Positions 27,292-35,601 of a DNA stretch of 64,000 nucleotides are shown piece by piece. Position 1 is the first letter of the stretch. Each line of letters opens with the position of its first letter. Source of the DNA: Acinetobacter sp. C26M. Lineage in GTDB: Bacteria > Pseudomonadota > Gammaproteobacteria > Pseudomonadales > Moraxellaceae. The stretch lies in NCBI RefSeq assembly GCF_023702675.1, contig NZ_CP098478.1, forward strand, positions 3,100,001 through 3,164,000, in the 5' to 3' direction. The notes under the pieces are model-generated. The model saw nothing but the letters and a program-made list of their open reading frames with translations. It was not told the origin of the DNA and searched no databases. Both the position numbers and the translations under genes were made by a program.

Positions 27292-27933
27292 ATGGCATGG
27301 ACACGTGAACAGATGGCACAACGTGCCGCGCAAGAATTACAAGATGGTTTCTACGTCAATCTCGGTATTGGCCTGCCAACACTGGTTGCCAACTACATCC
27401 CAGAAGACATGGATGTGTGGTTGCAATCGGAGAATGGTCTACTCGGTATTGGTGAATTTCCAACAGAACAACAACTCGACCCTGATTTAATCAATGCAGG
27501 CAAACAAACGGTTACCGCTCGTGCAGGTGCAGCATTTTTCTCAAGCAGTGAATCATTTGCCATGATTCGTGGCGGCCACGTCAATATTGCCATTCTGGGT
27601 GCTATGGAAGTCTCTGAACAAGGTGACCTTGCCAACTGGATGATTCCAGGCAAAAAAGTCAAAGGCATGGGTGGCGCGATGGACTTGGTTGCAGGCGTTC
27701 AACGTGTGGTGGTGCTGATGGAACACAATGCCAAAGATGGTACCGCTAAAATCGTCAAACAGTGTAGCTTACCACTGACAGGCCAAAAAGTCGTACATCG
27801 TATCATTACCGACTTGGGCGTTTTAGATGTTGTCGCAGAAGGCATCAAACTGGTGGAGTTAGCACCGGATGTCACTGAACAACAAATTCAAGATGCCACA
27901 GGTGTTGAGCTTTTGATTGAAGCCAAAGCTTAA
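27292..27933 (+). CDS. scoB: 3-oxoacid CoA-transferase subunit B
   Basis: A 213-residue beta subunit. It carries the catalytic glutamate that forms the enzyme-CoA thioester in the motif SENGLLGIG, the second signature of family I CoA-transferases. Downstream sequence includes FFSSSESFAMIRGGHVNI and MIPGKKVKGMGGAMDLVAG. It pairs with ScoA to activate acetoacetate with CoA. The two genes are two bases apart and surely cotranscribed. Confidence 0.93.
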   Translation: MAWTREQMAQRAAQELQDGFYVNLGIGLPTLVANYIPEDMDVWLQSENGLLGIGEFPTEQQLDPDLINAGKQTVTARAGAAFFSSSESFAMIRGGHVNIAILGAMEVSEQGDLANWMIPGKKVKGMGGAMDLVAGVQRVVVLMEHNAKDGTAKIVKQCSLPLTGQKVVHRIITDLGVLDVVAEGIKLVELAPDVTEQQIQDATGVELLIEAKA

Positions 27934-27961
27934 CGTACACACCCTTTTATTTTTCTCGTTG

Positions 27962-27990
27962 AAGTGATGCTGTAATGGCATCACTTTTCG
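27962..27990 (+). terminator. Hairpin after scoB, possible terminator
   Basis: A perfect 9-bp stem AAGTGATGC/GCATCACTT with a seven-base loop, followed by only four T interrupted by CG. It may partly terminate or stabilise the scoAB message before atoE. Confidence 0.55.
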
Positions 27991-28064
27991 CTGTTTTCTC
28001 AACAGCAAAAACTCATTTAGGACAAATGAGTAAGGTGCAATAAAATTAAAAATGGATGCGAAAG

Positions 28065-29474
28065 ATGAATAAACAACCTGCCCTGTTAGAACGCTTTGCC
28101 CTGCGTATTAGTAACTGGTCGGAAAAATGGTTTCCAGACTCTTATATCTTTGCCTTACTTGGCGTGATTATCGTTTCCTTTGCTGCCATTGGCATTGGTG
28201 CATCGGTACAAGATGTAGCCAGCTCCTTTGGTAATGGTTTTTGGAGCTTAATTCCCTTCACCTTACAAATGACCATGCTGATTATTGTTGGTTATGTGGT
28301 TTCTGTTTCTGCGCCTGTGAAAAAGCTGATTCAAAAGATGGCACGTATTCCCCATTCGGGACGTAGTGCCATTGTCTTGGTTGCCACCGTTAGCTTATTG
28401 ATCTCATTGGTGAATTGGGCGGTTAGTACCATTTTGACCGCGTTATTGGTGATTGCGCTAGCCAAGCGTAAAGAGCTACAGATGGACTATCGTGCAGCAG
28501 CCGCTGCCGCAATTATTGGTATGGGGGCCACTTGGGCACTCGGTATCAGCTCTTCTGCGGCACAATTACAGGCCAATAAAGCCAGCTTACCTGAATCGAT
28601 CTATAACCTAACAGGTGTGATTCCATTTACCGAAACCATTTTCCTGTGGCAATCGATGCTGATGACTTTGATCTTGGTGATTGTTTCGATTGCGATTGCT
28701 TATTGGTCAGCGCCAAAGGGCGACAATGTCAAAACCATGCAGGATTTTGAGCTTAATTTTGAAGAAGAGGAAAAGACCGAAGTCAAATCGACCCGACCTG
28801 GAGATTGGTTAGAGAACTCACCGCTTTTAACCATTATTGTGGTGGCATTAGGTTTGATCTGGATGTTTATCGAATTTTCAAAAACCAATCCAATCATCGC
28901 CATTTCCAGTCTCAATACCTATAACTTTGTGTTTTTGATGTTGGGTCTGGCACTACATCGTACTCCACGTAATTTTCTCAATGCTGTCAGTCAGGCGGTG
29001 CCTGCTGTGTCGGGTATTCTGATCCAGTTCCCACTCTACGGTAGTATTGCCTTTATTATGACCCAAGCGCTGAATAGTCAGGATTTATCCCTGTCACACT
29101 ATATCGCTGAATTCTTTGTCTCGATTGCCTCCAAAGAGACCTTTGCGATTGTGATGGGCATCTACTCTGCGGTACTCGGTTTCTTTGTTCCCTCTGGTGG
29201 TGGTAAATGGATTATTGAAGCGCCTTATGTGATGCAGGCTGCCAATGATTTGCAAGTGCATTTAGGTTGGTCGGTACAGATTTATAATGCGGCAGAAGCA
29301 TTGCCCAATCTGATCAATCCCTTCTTTATGCTGCCGATGCTGGGTATTTTAAAACTCAAAGCCAAAGACGTGATTGGTTTTACCGTCACTCAATTGGTGT
29401 TCCATCTGCCTTTAGTACTGTTCTTATTGTGGATTTTAGGGCGTACCCTCAGCTATAGCCCACCAGTCATGTAA
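28065..29474 (+). CDS. atoE: Short-chain fatty-acid transporter AtoE
   Basis: A 469-residue membrane protein of the AtoE/short-chain fatty-acid uptake family. The N-terminal RFALRISNWSEKWFPDSYIF is typical, as is VPSGGGKWIIEAPYVMQAA near the C terminus. It probably imports acetoacetate or butyrate for the CoA transferase encoded just upstream. ATG 28065 is preferred over 28056 because GGA lies eight bases before it. The gap to scoB (131 bases) includes a hairpin, so the gene may also have its own promoter. Confidence 0.9.
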   Translation: MNKQPALLERFALRISNWSEKWFPDSYIFALLGVIIVSFAAIGIGASVQDVASSFGNGFWSLIPFTLQMTMLIIVGYVVSVSAPVKKLIQKMARIPHSGRSAIVLVATVSLLISLVNWAVSTILTALLVIALAKRKELQMDYRAAAAAAIIGMGATWALGISSSAAQLQANKASLPESIYNLTGVIPFTETIFLWQSMLMTLILVIVSIAIAYWSAPKGDNVKTMQDFELNFEEEEKTEVKSTRPGDWLENSPLLTIIVVALGLIWMFIEFSKTNPIIAISSLNTYNFVFLMLGLALHRTPRNFLNAVSQAVPAVSGILIQFPLYGSIAFIMTQALNSQDLSLSHYIAEFFVSIASKETFAIVMGIYSAVLGFFVPSGGGKWIIEAPYVMQAANDLQVHLGWSVQIYNAAEALPNLINPFFMLPMLGILKLKAKDVIGFTVTQLVFHLPLVLFLLWILGRTLSYSPPVM

Positions 29475-29493
29475 GACCAGTAACAATTCACAG

Positions 29494-29534
29494 CGCTACT
29501 TTTCATATTGACAACATGGATATGAAAAGTGGCG
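29494..29534 (+). terminator. Long hairpin after atoE
   Basis: A 15-bp stem, CGCTACTTTTCATAT with its complement (one G-U pair), encloses an 11-base loop. It starts 20 bases after the atoE stop. There is no T-run, so it may be a mRNA 3'-end stabiliser rather than a classical terminator. Confidence 0.5.
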
Positions 29535-29676
29535 CGAGCTATTCTTTAGCACAATAAAAACCATCTACCCATTTGCATTCAAATCCCCCACAGCCTTTCA
29601 TTCAGAAGTGCCCAGAACTGTGCTATTTTTAGGCGAATTGCACCACTTTTCATCAAAATTACAATTTAATTTCTAA

Positions 29677-29694
29677 ATTGGTGCGTTTTTTGCT
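29677..29694 (+). promoter_or_regulatory. Candidate sigma-54 promoter of amt, with NtrC-like half-sites
   Basis: TTGGTGCG-N4-TTGC has GG (29680-29681) and GC (29692-29693) ten bases apart, the invariant spacing of RpoN promoters, with two mismatches in the -24 box. NtrC-like half-sites flank it: TGCACCA at 29639-29645 and TGGTGCA at 29761-29767, each one arm of the consensus TGCACCA-N3-TGGTGCA. The predicted start near 29705 gives a leader of about 120 bases. Nitrogen control of an ammonium transporter fits. Nothing else is seen in the 350-base gap apart from the hairpin after atoE. Confidence 0.5.
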
Positions 29695-29825
29695 TTATAA
29701 ATTTCATCAAATTGAGTTGTTTCAATACAGCTTGAGTTTTTAGATTTACTAAATCTATTTTGGTGCAAAAAATGAATCAAATATTTGCATCAAAATAAAA
29801 TTTAGCACTTTTTTTGAGCACCACT

Positions 29826-31013
29826 ATGCAAAACGTAGATCTATTTTTCTTACTGCTCGGTGCAGTACTGGTATTAGCAATGCACGCTGGCTTTGCTTTC
29901 TTGGAATTGGGCACGGTACGCCATAAAAACCAAGTCAATGCATTAAGTAAAATCCTCACCGATTTTGCTATTTCAGCGATTGCCTATTTCTTTGTAGGCT
30001 ATTGGATTGCATATGGTCAAAACTTTTTCCATGCAGGCAGTACCTTAGCAGCCGATCATGGCTATAACCTGATGCGCTGTTTCTTCTTACTCACCTTTGC
30101 CGCTGCAATTCCCGCGATTATTTCAGGCGGTATCGCAGAACGTGCCAAAATGCGTGCTCAAGCGATTGCAACATTGATCTTGGTGGCGCTGATCTATCCT
30201 TTCTTTGAAGGTATGATCTGGAATGGTAACTATGGTCTGCAAAAGTGGTTAGAGAACTCTTTTGGTGCAAGTTTCCATGACTTTGCAGGTTCGGTTGTGG
30301 TTCATGCAATGGGGGGTTGGATTGCACTTGCTGCGGTGATTTTACTTGGTGCTCGCCATGGTCGTTATAAAAATGATGGTCGTGTCAGTGCTCATCCGCC
30401 TTCATCTATTCCATTCCTTGCTTTAGGTTCATGGATTCTCATCGTGGGTTGGTTTGGCTTTAACGTGATGAGTGCCCAACGAGTCGAAGCTATCTCGGGA
30501 CTTGTTGCCATTAACTCACTGATGGCAATGGTGGGTGGAACTTTAGCGGCAAACTTCATGGGTAAAGATGACCCTGGTTTCTTACACAACGGTCCATTGG
30601 CTGGATTGGTCGCAATCTGTGCAGGCTCCGATATTGTGCACCCAATTGGTGCGTTAGTGATTGGTGCTACTGCGGGTGCACTATTTGTTTACCTATTTAC
30701 TTACACTCAAAACAAACTCAAAGTTGATGATGTACTTGGGGTATGGCCATTACACGGTGTATGTGGTGCATTAGGTGGTATTGCGGCAGGAATCTTTGGG
30801 CAACAAGCCCTCGGTGGTCTAGGTGGTGTTTCCATCATTTCACAAATTATTGGCACCAGTTTAGGTATTGTCATTGCACTTGCAGGTGGTTTCTTAGTGT
30901 ATGGTCTACTCAAAGTAACCATGGGAATTCGCCTTTCTCAAGAAGATGAATACCGTGGTGCAGACCTTTCCATTCACAAAATTTCAGCGAATTCTGAAGA
31001 ATCGATGTTCTAA
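29826..31013 (+). CDS. amt: Ammonium transporter
   Basis: A 395-residue Amt/AmtB-type channel with 11 helices, conducting ammonium/ammonia across the inner membrane. Family landmarks include GFAFLELGTVRHKN (near the N terminus), DFAGSVVVHAMGGW (the periplasmic Asp and the pore His) and HPIGALVIGATAG with the second pore His further on (WPLHGVCGALGG). A TTG at 29814 is in frame, but ATG 29826 gives the normal start. There is no adjacent glnK (PII) gene, unlike in enteric bacteria. A candidate sigma-54 promoter lies upstream. Confidence 0.92.
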   Translation: MQNVDLFFLLLGAVLVLAMHAGFAFLELGTVRHKNQVNALSKILTDFAISAIAYFFVGYWIAYGQNFFHAGSTLAADHGYNLMRCFFLLTFAAAIPAIISGGIAERAKMRAQAIATLILVALIYPFFEGMIWNGNYGLQKWLENSFGASFHDFAGSVVVHAMGGWIALAAVILLGARHGRYKNDGRVSAHPPSSIPFLALGSWILIVGWFGFNVMSAQRVEAISGLVAINSLMAMVGGTLAANFMGKDDPGFLHNGPLAGLVAICAGSDIVHPIGALVIGATAGALFVYLFTYTQNKLKVDDVLGVWPLHGVCGALGGIAAGIFGQQALGGLGGVSIISQIIGTSLGIVIALAGGFLVYGLLKVTMGIRLSQEDEYRGADLSIHKISANSEESMF

Positions 31014-31030
31014 TTTTTAAAATCTTTTTA

Positions 31031-31055
31031 AGCGACGGAAACGTCGCTTTTTTTT
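31031..31055 (+). terminator. Intrinsic terminator of amt
   Basis: AGCGACG/CGTCGCT perfect stem, GAAA loop, then eight or more T, 18 bases after the amt stop. Confidence 0.93.
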
Positions 31056-31122
31056 ATCTAATATTAAAAGGTATAGACTCAAATTTACGGGTTCATTGCA
31101 AGATAAGGAACTTATTGATTGG

Positions 31123-31203
31123 TCATCGCCCGCGTTTGAAATACACAGTCCAATAGCGCTTTTTATCGTTGTATTGCAAAGCTAAATCGCCATCATGGCA
31201 CAT
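31123..31203 (-). pseudogene. Small frame or gene remnant between amt and gltI
   Basis: From ATG 31203 on the minus strand a 26-codon frame begins MCHDGDLALQYNDKKRYWTV and ends with YFKRGR. Its composition looks protein-like and the last part resembles the end of a larger enzyme or transposase, but I cannot name it and no ribosome site is obvious. It may be the relic of an inserted element. The other sequence in the 436 bases between amt and gltI shows only the amt terminator and the gltI ribosome site. Confidence 0.2.
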
Positions 31204-31449
31204 ATTATGCTTTACGTTTCTTGCAATTTTTACTGTAATTCATTCATTAAAAAATTGCTTAATTCATCGACAGTTACTATTAACAAAACGGTAAAGAATA
31301 TAGCTTGAGCAATCGTATTGAAGTCTATTAAGATGAAAAATAATGTATTTTTATGCATAAAAAAAGAACACATTATTTTTCATAACAATGAACGGTTAAA
31401 CCGCAACAATTACGAATGCGATCATAACGATACAAAAGGAGTTTTGTAT

Positions 31450-32394
31450 ATGACACCTAAACGCACCATGACCTCCCTACTTTGTGCAGGCACTCTGATG
31501 CTTGGATTAAGTGCCTGTAGTGACAATAAAGCGCCCGCTGCAGGTGAAAAAGCTGCTGAAGGTAGTGCTTCCGCCTCTGGTACGTTAAACAAAATCAAAA
31601 GCTCTGGCACGATTGTGCTAGGTTATCGTGATTCATCTATTCCGTTTTCTTATATTGCCTCTACCCCAAATCAGCCAGTAGGTTATGCACACGATTTACA
31701 ACTTAAAGTTGTTGAAGCCCTAAAGCAGAAACTCAACATGCCAGATCTGAAAATCCGCTATAACCTCGTCACCAGTCAGAACCGGATTCCATTGGTTTCG
31801 AATGGTACGGTAGATCTGGAATGTGGCTCGACCACCAACAATAAAGAACGACAGCAGCAAGTCGATTTCTCTGTTGGTTTCTTTGAGGTTGGCTCTCGAC
31901 TGCTGACTGCTAAAAACTCTGGAATTAAAGATTTTTCAGATTTAAAAGGCAAAAAATTGGTGACAACAGCAGGAACCACATCTGAACGTTATATTCGTCA
32001 ACATCAACAAGAACTAGGGATTGGAGAAATTATTTCTGCCAAGGACCATGCTGAATCTTTCTTGATGCTGCAAAATGGCCGTGCTGTGGCATTTATGATG
32101 GATGATATTCTGCTTGCGGGTGAAAAATCCAAAGCCAAAGATCCAACTCAATGGGATATCGTCGGTACCGCGCCAATCCATGAAATCTATGGTTGTATGC
32201 TGCGTAAGGGCGATACTGGTTTTAAACAGGTCGTGGATGATGCCATCAAGGCAACCTATGCTTCTGGTGAAATCAACAAGATGTATGAAAAATGGTTCCA
32301 ACAACCGATTCCACCAAAGAACATTAATCTAAACTTTGCAATGTCCGATCAACTTAAAGCATTAATCAGCAGTCCGCATGATCGGGATCAATAA
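31450..32394 (+). CDS. gltI: Glutamate/aspartate ABC transporter, substrate-binding lipoprotein
   Basis: About 314 residues. A lipoprotein signal (LGLSAC, lipidated Cys23) is followed by a family 3 solute-binding domain (SGTIVLGYRDSSIPFSYI; KDFSDLKGKKLVTTAGTTSE; GRAVAFMMDDILL). It is closest in layout to GltI, the periplasmic binding protein of the glutamate/aspartate importer. The open frame extends to 31318, but the AAAGGAG at 31434-31440 sits nine bases before ATG 31450 and the signal peptide starts there. Together with the next three genes it forms the gltIJKL operon. Confidence 0.9.
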   Translation: MTPKRTMTSLLCAGTLMLGLSACSDNKAPAAGEKAAEGSASASGTLNKIKSSGTIVLGYRDSSIPFSYIASTPNQPVGYAHDLQLKVVEALKQKLNMPDLKIRYNLVTSQNRIPLVSNGTVDLECGSTTNNKERQQQVDFSVGFFEVGSRLLTAKNSGIKDFSDLKGKKLVTTAGTTSERYIRQHQQELGIGEIISAKDHAESFLMLQNGRAVAFMMDDILLAGEKSKAKDPTQWDIVGTAPIHEIYGCMLRKGDTGFKQVVDDAIKATYASGEINKMYEKWFQQPIPPKNINLNFAMSDQLKALISSPHDRDQ

Positions 32395-32470
32395 TTTGTC
32401 CTTATAACCAAAATCTTATTATGGAATCGGGGAACAGTGGATGTTCTCCCGCTTCTTCTCAGGAGTTATT

Positions 32471-33214
32471 ATGACGTATAGCTGGAACTGGGGAGTTTTG
32501 TGGCAATCTACAGGTATCGGGGATACAACCTACCTGAGCTGGATAATAACGGGTCTGGGATGGCTTGTGGTGATTGCTATTGTTGCATGGAGTATTGCCA
32601 TGCTTCTCGGCAGTATCCTTGGAATTATGCGAACGCTCCCAAATAAAACAGCCAGAGCCATTGGTACAGCCTATGTCACCCTGTTCAGGAATGTGCCCTT
32701 ACTTGTTCAGTTATTTATCTGGTTTTATGTGGTTCCCAACTTTCTCCCTGCACCAATCAAAAACTGGTGGATGAATGATCTAGGTGCTAATACCACAGCC
32801 CTGATTTCTGCCAGTGTTGGGCTCGGGCTATTTACTGCTGCTCGTGTTTGTGAACAGGTTCGAACAGGTATCGAAGCCTTACCCAAGGGACAAATTAATG
32901 CAGGCTATGCTATGGGTTTTTCCACGGCACAACTGTATCGCTATATCATTCTGCCACAGTCTTTTCGTACCATTTTACCGCCACTGAGTTCAGAGCTAAC
33001 CAACTGCGTGAAAAACACCTCGGTTGCCTCTCTGGTTGGGGTAGCGGAAATTATTTCACAGATGAAAACCATCAGTGAATATACCCAGAACACCATCGAA
33101 ATTTACACCTATGTCACAATCATATTCATTGTGATCAATGTTTGTCTTATTTTTACCATGAACCTGCTGGAAAAACGTCTACGTATTCCTGGTTTAATAT
33201 CAGGAGGAAAGTAG
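32471..33214 (+). CDS. gltJ: Glutamate/aspartate ABC transporter, permease GltJ
   Basis: About 247 residues of the HisM/GltJ permease type, with five or so helices and the EAA loop (GIEALPKGQINAGYAMGFS) that contacts the ATPase. It is the first of two membrane subunits of the importer. ATG 32471 has AGGAG six bases upstream and is preferred to 32441, which lies within the intergenic gap. GltK follows after one base. Confidence 0.9.
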   Translation: MTYSWNWGVLWQSTGIGDTTYLSWIITGLGWLVVIAIVAWSIAMLLGSILGIMRTLPNKTARAIGTAYVTLFRNVPLLVQLFIWFYVVPNFLPAPIKNWWMNDLGANTTALISASVGLGLFTAARVCEQVRTGIEALPKGQINAGYAMGFSTAQLYRYIILPQSFRTILPPLSSELTNCVKNTSVASLVGVAEIISQMKTISEYTQNTIEIYTYVTIIFIVINVCLIFTMNLLEKRLRIPGLISGGK

Positions 33215-33215
33215 T

Positions 33216-33899
33216 ATGGAATGGTTAACTTCTTTTCTAAATGATTTACAGCAGTCTGGACCTGCACTCTGGTACGGTTTCAGCATTACTTTAAAAGTGG
33301 TTGTTCTAGCAACGATCGGTGGTATTGCCATTGGTACGATATTGGCCCTGATGCGTCTATCTTCGATCAAGATTCTAAATTGGATTGCACAAGCTTATGT
33401 GGATCTGTTCCGCTCTATTCCCCTGCTGTTGGTGTTGATGTGGTTCTATTTTGCAGTTCCGTTTCTTTATACTGCGATCACGGGTCAATACCTGACCATT
33501 GATACTGCTCTGGTTTCAAGTATTGTGGCCTTTATGCTGTTTGAAGCTGCTTACTTTTCTGAAATTGTACGTGCTGGTATTCAGTCGATCCCCAAAGGTC
33601 AAGTTGCTGCGGCATATGCGCTGGGTATGAATTACAACCAGTCGATGCGATTGGTTATTTTGCCGCAGGCATTCAGAAAAATGACACCGTTACTGCTTCA
33701 GCAGACAATTATCCTGTTTCAGGATTCAACTATGGTCTATGCCATTGGATTATTAGATTTTTTCAGAACCAATTATGTTCGTGGCGATCTAATGTCCTTA
33801 CTCACCCAATATATTCTATTTGCAGGGCTGGTGTATTTCACCATTAGTGCTTTAGCAACGTTCACAGTGAAGCGTTTACAAAGGAGGTTACGTGTATGA
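33216..33899 (+). CDS. gltK: Glutamate/aspartate ABC transporter, permease GltK
   Basis: A 227-residue permease homologous to GltJ, with the EAA loop AGIQSIPKGQVAAAYALGMN. A strong AGGAGG ribosome site overlaps the end of gltJ. It forms the heterodimeric channel with GltJ. The stop overlaps the start of gltL by four bases. Confidence 0.9.
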   Translation: MEWLTSFLNDLQQSGPALWYGFSITLKVVVLATIGGIAIGTILALMRLSSIKILNWIAQAYVDLFRSIPLLLVLMWFYFAVPFLYTAITGQYLTIDTALVSSIVAFMLFEAAYFSEIVRAGIQSIPKGQVAAAYALGMNYNQSMRLVILPQAFRKMTPLLLQQTIILFQDSTMVYAIGLLDFFRTNYVRGDLMSLLTQYILFAGLVYFTISALATFTVKRLQRRLRV

Positions 33900-34639
33900 G
33901 TGACAAGAAAGTAATGATAGACCTCCAAAATGTCAGTAAATGGTATGAACAATTTCAGGTACTCACTGAATGTAGTACTCAAATCTGTCAAGGTGAAGTT
34001 GTCGTGGTCTGTGGCCCATCTGGTTCGGGAAAATCAACCCTGATTAAAACCGTAAACGGGCTAGAACCATTTCAACAAGGTAAAATCTTTGTCGATGGCG
34101 TGCCAGTTCATGAACCCAAAACAGATATGACTAAGCTACGCAGTCGTGTCGGTATGGTGTTCCAGCACTTTGAACTATTTCCACACTTGAGTATTACCGA
34201 AAATCTCACTATTGCACAAATCAAAGTGCTTGGTCGTTCAGAAGCGGAAGCAAATAAAAAGGGACTGGCTTATCTAGATCGTGTCGGTCTGAGCGCCCAT
34301 GCAAATAAATACCCTGCTCAGCTTTCAGGTGGACAGCAACAGCGCGTTGCGATTGCGCGTGCCCTTAGTATGGATCCGATTGCCATGCTATTTGATGAGC
34401 CAACTTCTGCGCTTGACCCCGAAATGATCAATGAAGTACTGGACGTGATGGTCGGACTGGCCAAAGAAGGCATGACCATGATGTGTGTCACCCATGAAAT
34501 GGGCTTTGCCCGGCAGGTAGCCAATCGCATTATTTTCATGGATCAAGGAAAAATTGTAGAAGACTGTTCCAAAGATGAATTTTTTGGTTCACCACGTGGA
34601 GAACGTGCCCAGCAATTTTTGGATAAAATTCTGCATTAA
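33896..34639 (+). CDS. gltL: Glutamate/aspartate ABC transporter, ATPase GltL
   Basis: A 247-residue amino-acid-type ABC ATPase. Walker A is GPSGSGKST, the Q-loop region is MVFQHFELFPHLS, the signature is LSGGQQQRVAIARAL, Walker B is AMLFDEPTSALDP, and the switch His follows in CVTHEMGFA. It drives uptake through GltJ-GltK. Overlap with gltK by four bases indicates coupled translation. A hairpin follows the stop. Confidence 0.93.
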   Translation: MSDKKVMIDLQNVSKWYEQFQVLTECSTQICQGEVVVVCGPSGSGKSTLIKTVNGLEPFQQGKIFVDGVPVHEPKTDMTKLRSRVGMVFQHFELFPHLSITENLTIAQIKVLGRSEAEANKKGLAYLDRVGLSAHANKYPAQLSGGQQQRVAIARALSMDPIAMLFDEPTSALDPEMINEVLDVMVGLAKEGMTMMCVTHEMGFARQVANRIIFMDQGKIVEDCSKDEFFGSPRGERAQQFLDKILH

Positions 34640-34655
34640 TTTTTTCATGTTACAC

Positions 34656-34689
34656 CAGCATAAAGCAGCCTTTTGGCTGCTGTATGCTG
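34656..34689 (+). terminator. Hairpin terminator after gltL
   Basis: The outer arms CAGCATA/TATGCTG and the inner GCAGCC/GGCTGC form a long stem with a TTTT loop. It lies 16 bases after the gltL stop. There is no T-run, so termination may be partial. Confidence 0.65.
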
Positions 34690-34744
34690 AAAATCCTACA
34701 AAATAAATCACCTATCTTATTTTCCAATAATTACCTTTCGCTCT

Positions 34745-34772
34745 TTTAAGACTCATTTAAGAGCCAATTAAG
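34745..34772 (+). promoter_or_regulatory. Three tandem PmrA-box-like hexamers upstream of the PAP2 gene
   Basis: TTTAAG (34745-34750), TTTAAG (34756-34761) and ATTAAG (34767-34772) repeat with an exact 11-base period, each separated by five bases. The PmrA box of enteric and Acinetobacter response regulators is a direct repeat HTTAAD-N5-HTTAAD, so this array contains two overlapping boxes. It ends 51 bases before the PAP2 start codon, the same distance as the box in front of pmrC. A -10-like TAATCT follows at 34788. Regulation by PmrA is inferred. Confidence 0.7.
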
Positions 34773-34823
34773 CTTCTCCGCATTAAATAATCTAACCATC
34801 ATCTAGCCCTAACAGCCAGTTCC

Positions 34824-35540
34824 ATGATTCAGAAAACACCCTTTTTTTTATGGCTGAGTTTTTTACTTTTTATCAGTTTTTTCATTTTGTTATGGGTGTT
34901 TCCTGTAGGTGGAACAATTGACTTAAACCTGATTCAACCGTGGGTTAGTCAACATGGTAGCTTCCCTTATAAAAATGATTGGTTTCTCGATAAGCTGAAT
35001 CATACTTACGTCAAACAACTTTTAACGCTTGTTTATGTGGCTTTTTTCTTTTTGTGGTGTGCTTCTTTTAAAATTGAAAAACTGAAATCGAATCGTTGGC
35101 AATATGGCTATATGTTTTGGGTCAGTATGCTCTGCACCTGTATTGTCGGATTACTCAAAGCACATTCTACCCAAGCCTGCCCATGGTATATGACTCATGC
35201 AACGACTACAGGTTTTGTTTGGGATTTCTCTGCAACCGAAGGACATTGTTTCCCTGGCGGACATGCCAGTACAGGCTTTGCGCTGATTACAGGATTCTTT
35301 GCCTATCGCTTACATCAAACACAACGTGCTTGGTTTTATCTGATTGCAGGTATAACCCTAGGCTTTGCCATGGGTTGGGCCCAAATGATGCGTGGTGCTC
35401 ATTTCCTAAGTCATAATCTTTGGACCGCTTGGGTTTGTTTTGTGATTAATTTACTCTGTTATGCATTGACTTATCAGCATCATCAAGCAGTTGCAAATCG
35501 TAATTCTGTACCTTTCCCGACGCCTGATGTGGTAAAGTGA
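34824..35540 (+). CDS. PAP2-family phosphatase of the polymyxin locus
   Basis: A 238-residue inner-membrane protein with about six helices. Motifs: K-x6-PW (KAHSTQACPW) in place of the usual K-x6-RP, CFPGGHAS with the base His, and RGAHFLSHNLW with the nucleophile His. This variant form is seen in lipid-linked and lipid A phosphatases. The substrate is unproven; lipid A or undecaprenyl-type phosphates are reasonable guesses because it lies beside pmrCAB. PmrA-box-like repeats upstream suggest induction together with pmrCAB. The kinase-like gene follows 61 bases downstream on the same strand. Confidence 0.85.
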   Translation: MIQKTPFFLWLSFLLFISFFILLWVFPVGGTIDLNLIQPWVSQHGSFPYKNDWFLDKLNHTYVKQLLTLVYVAFFFLWCASFKIEKLKSNRWQYGYMFWVSMLCTCIVGLLKAHSTQACPWYMTHATTTGFVWDFSATEGHCFPGGHASTGFALITGFFAYRLHQTQRAWFYLIAGITLGFAMGWAQMMRGAHFLSHNLWTAWVCFVINLLCYALTYQHHQAVANRNSVPFPTPDVVK

Positions 35541-35601
35541 ACGCCCGTGCTCATAGAACGAGTACGTTTGACACTCACATTAGGATTATTTTTGCTGCCG
35601 T

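Noticed and set aside
31318..31449. 44-residue N-terminal extension of GltI
   Set aside because: The lipoprotein signal begins at ATG 31450, which has a strong AAAGGAG ribosome site; the upstream part is AT-rich and not signal-like.
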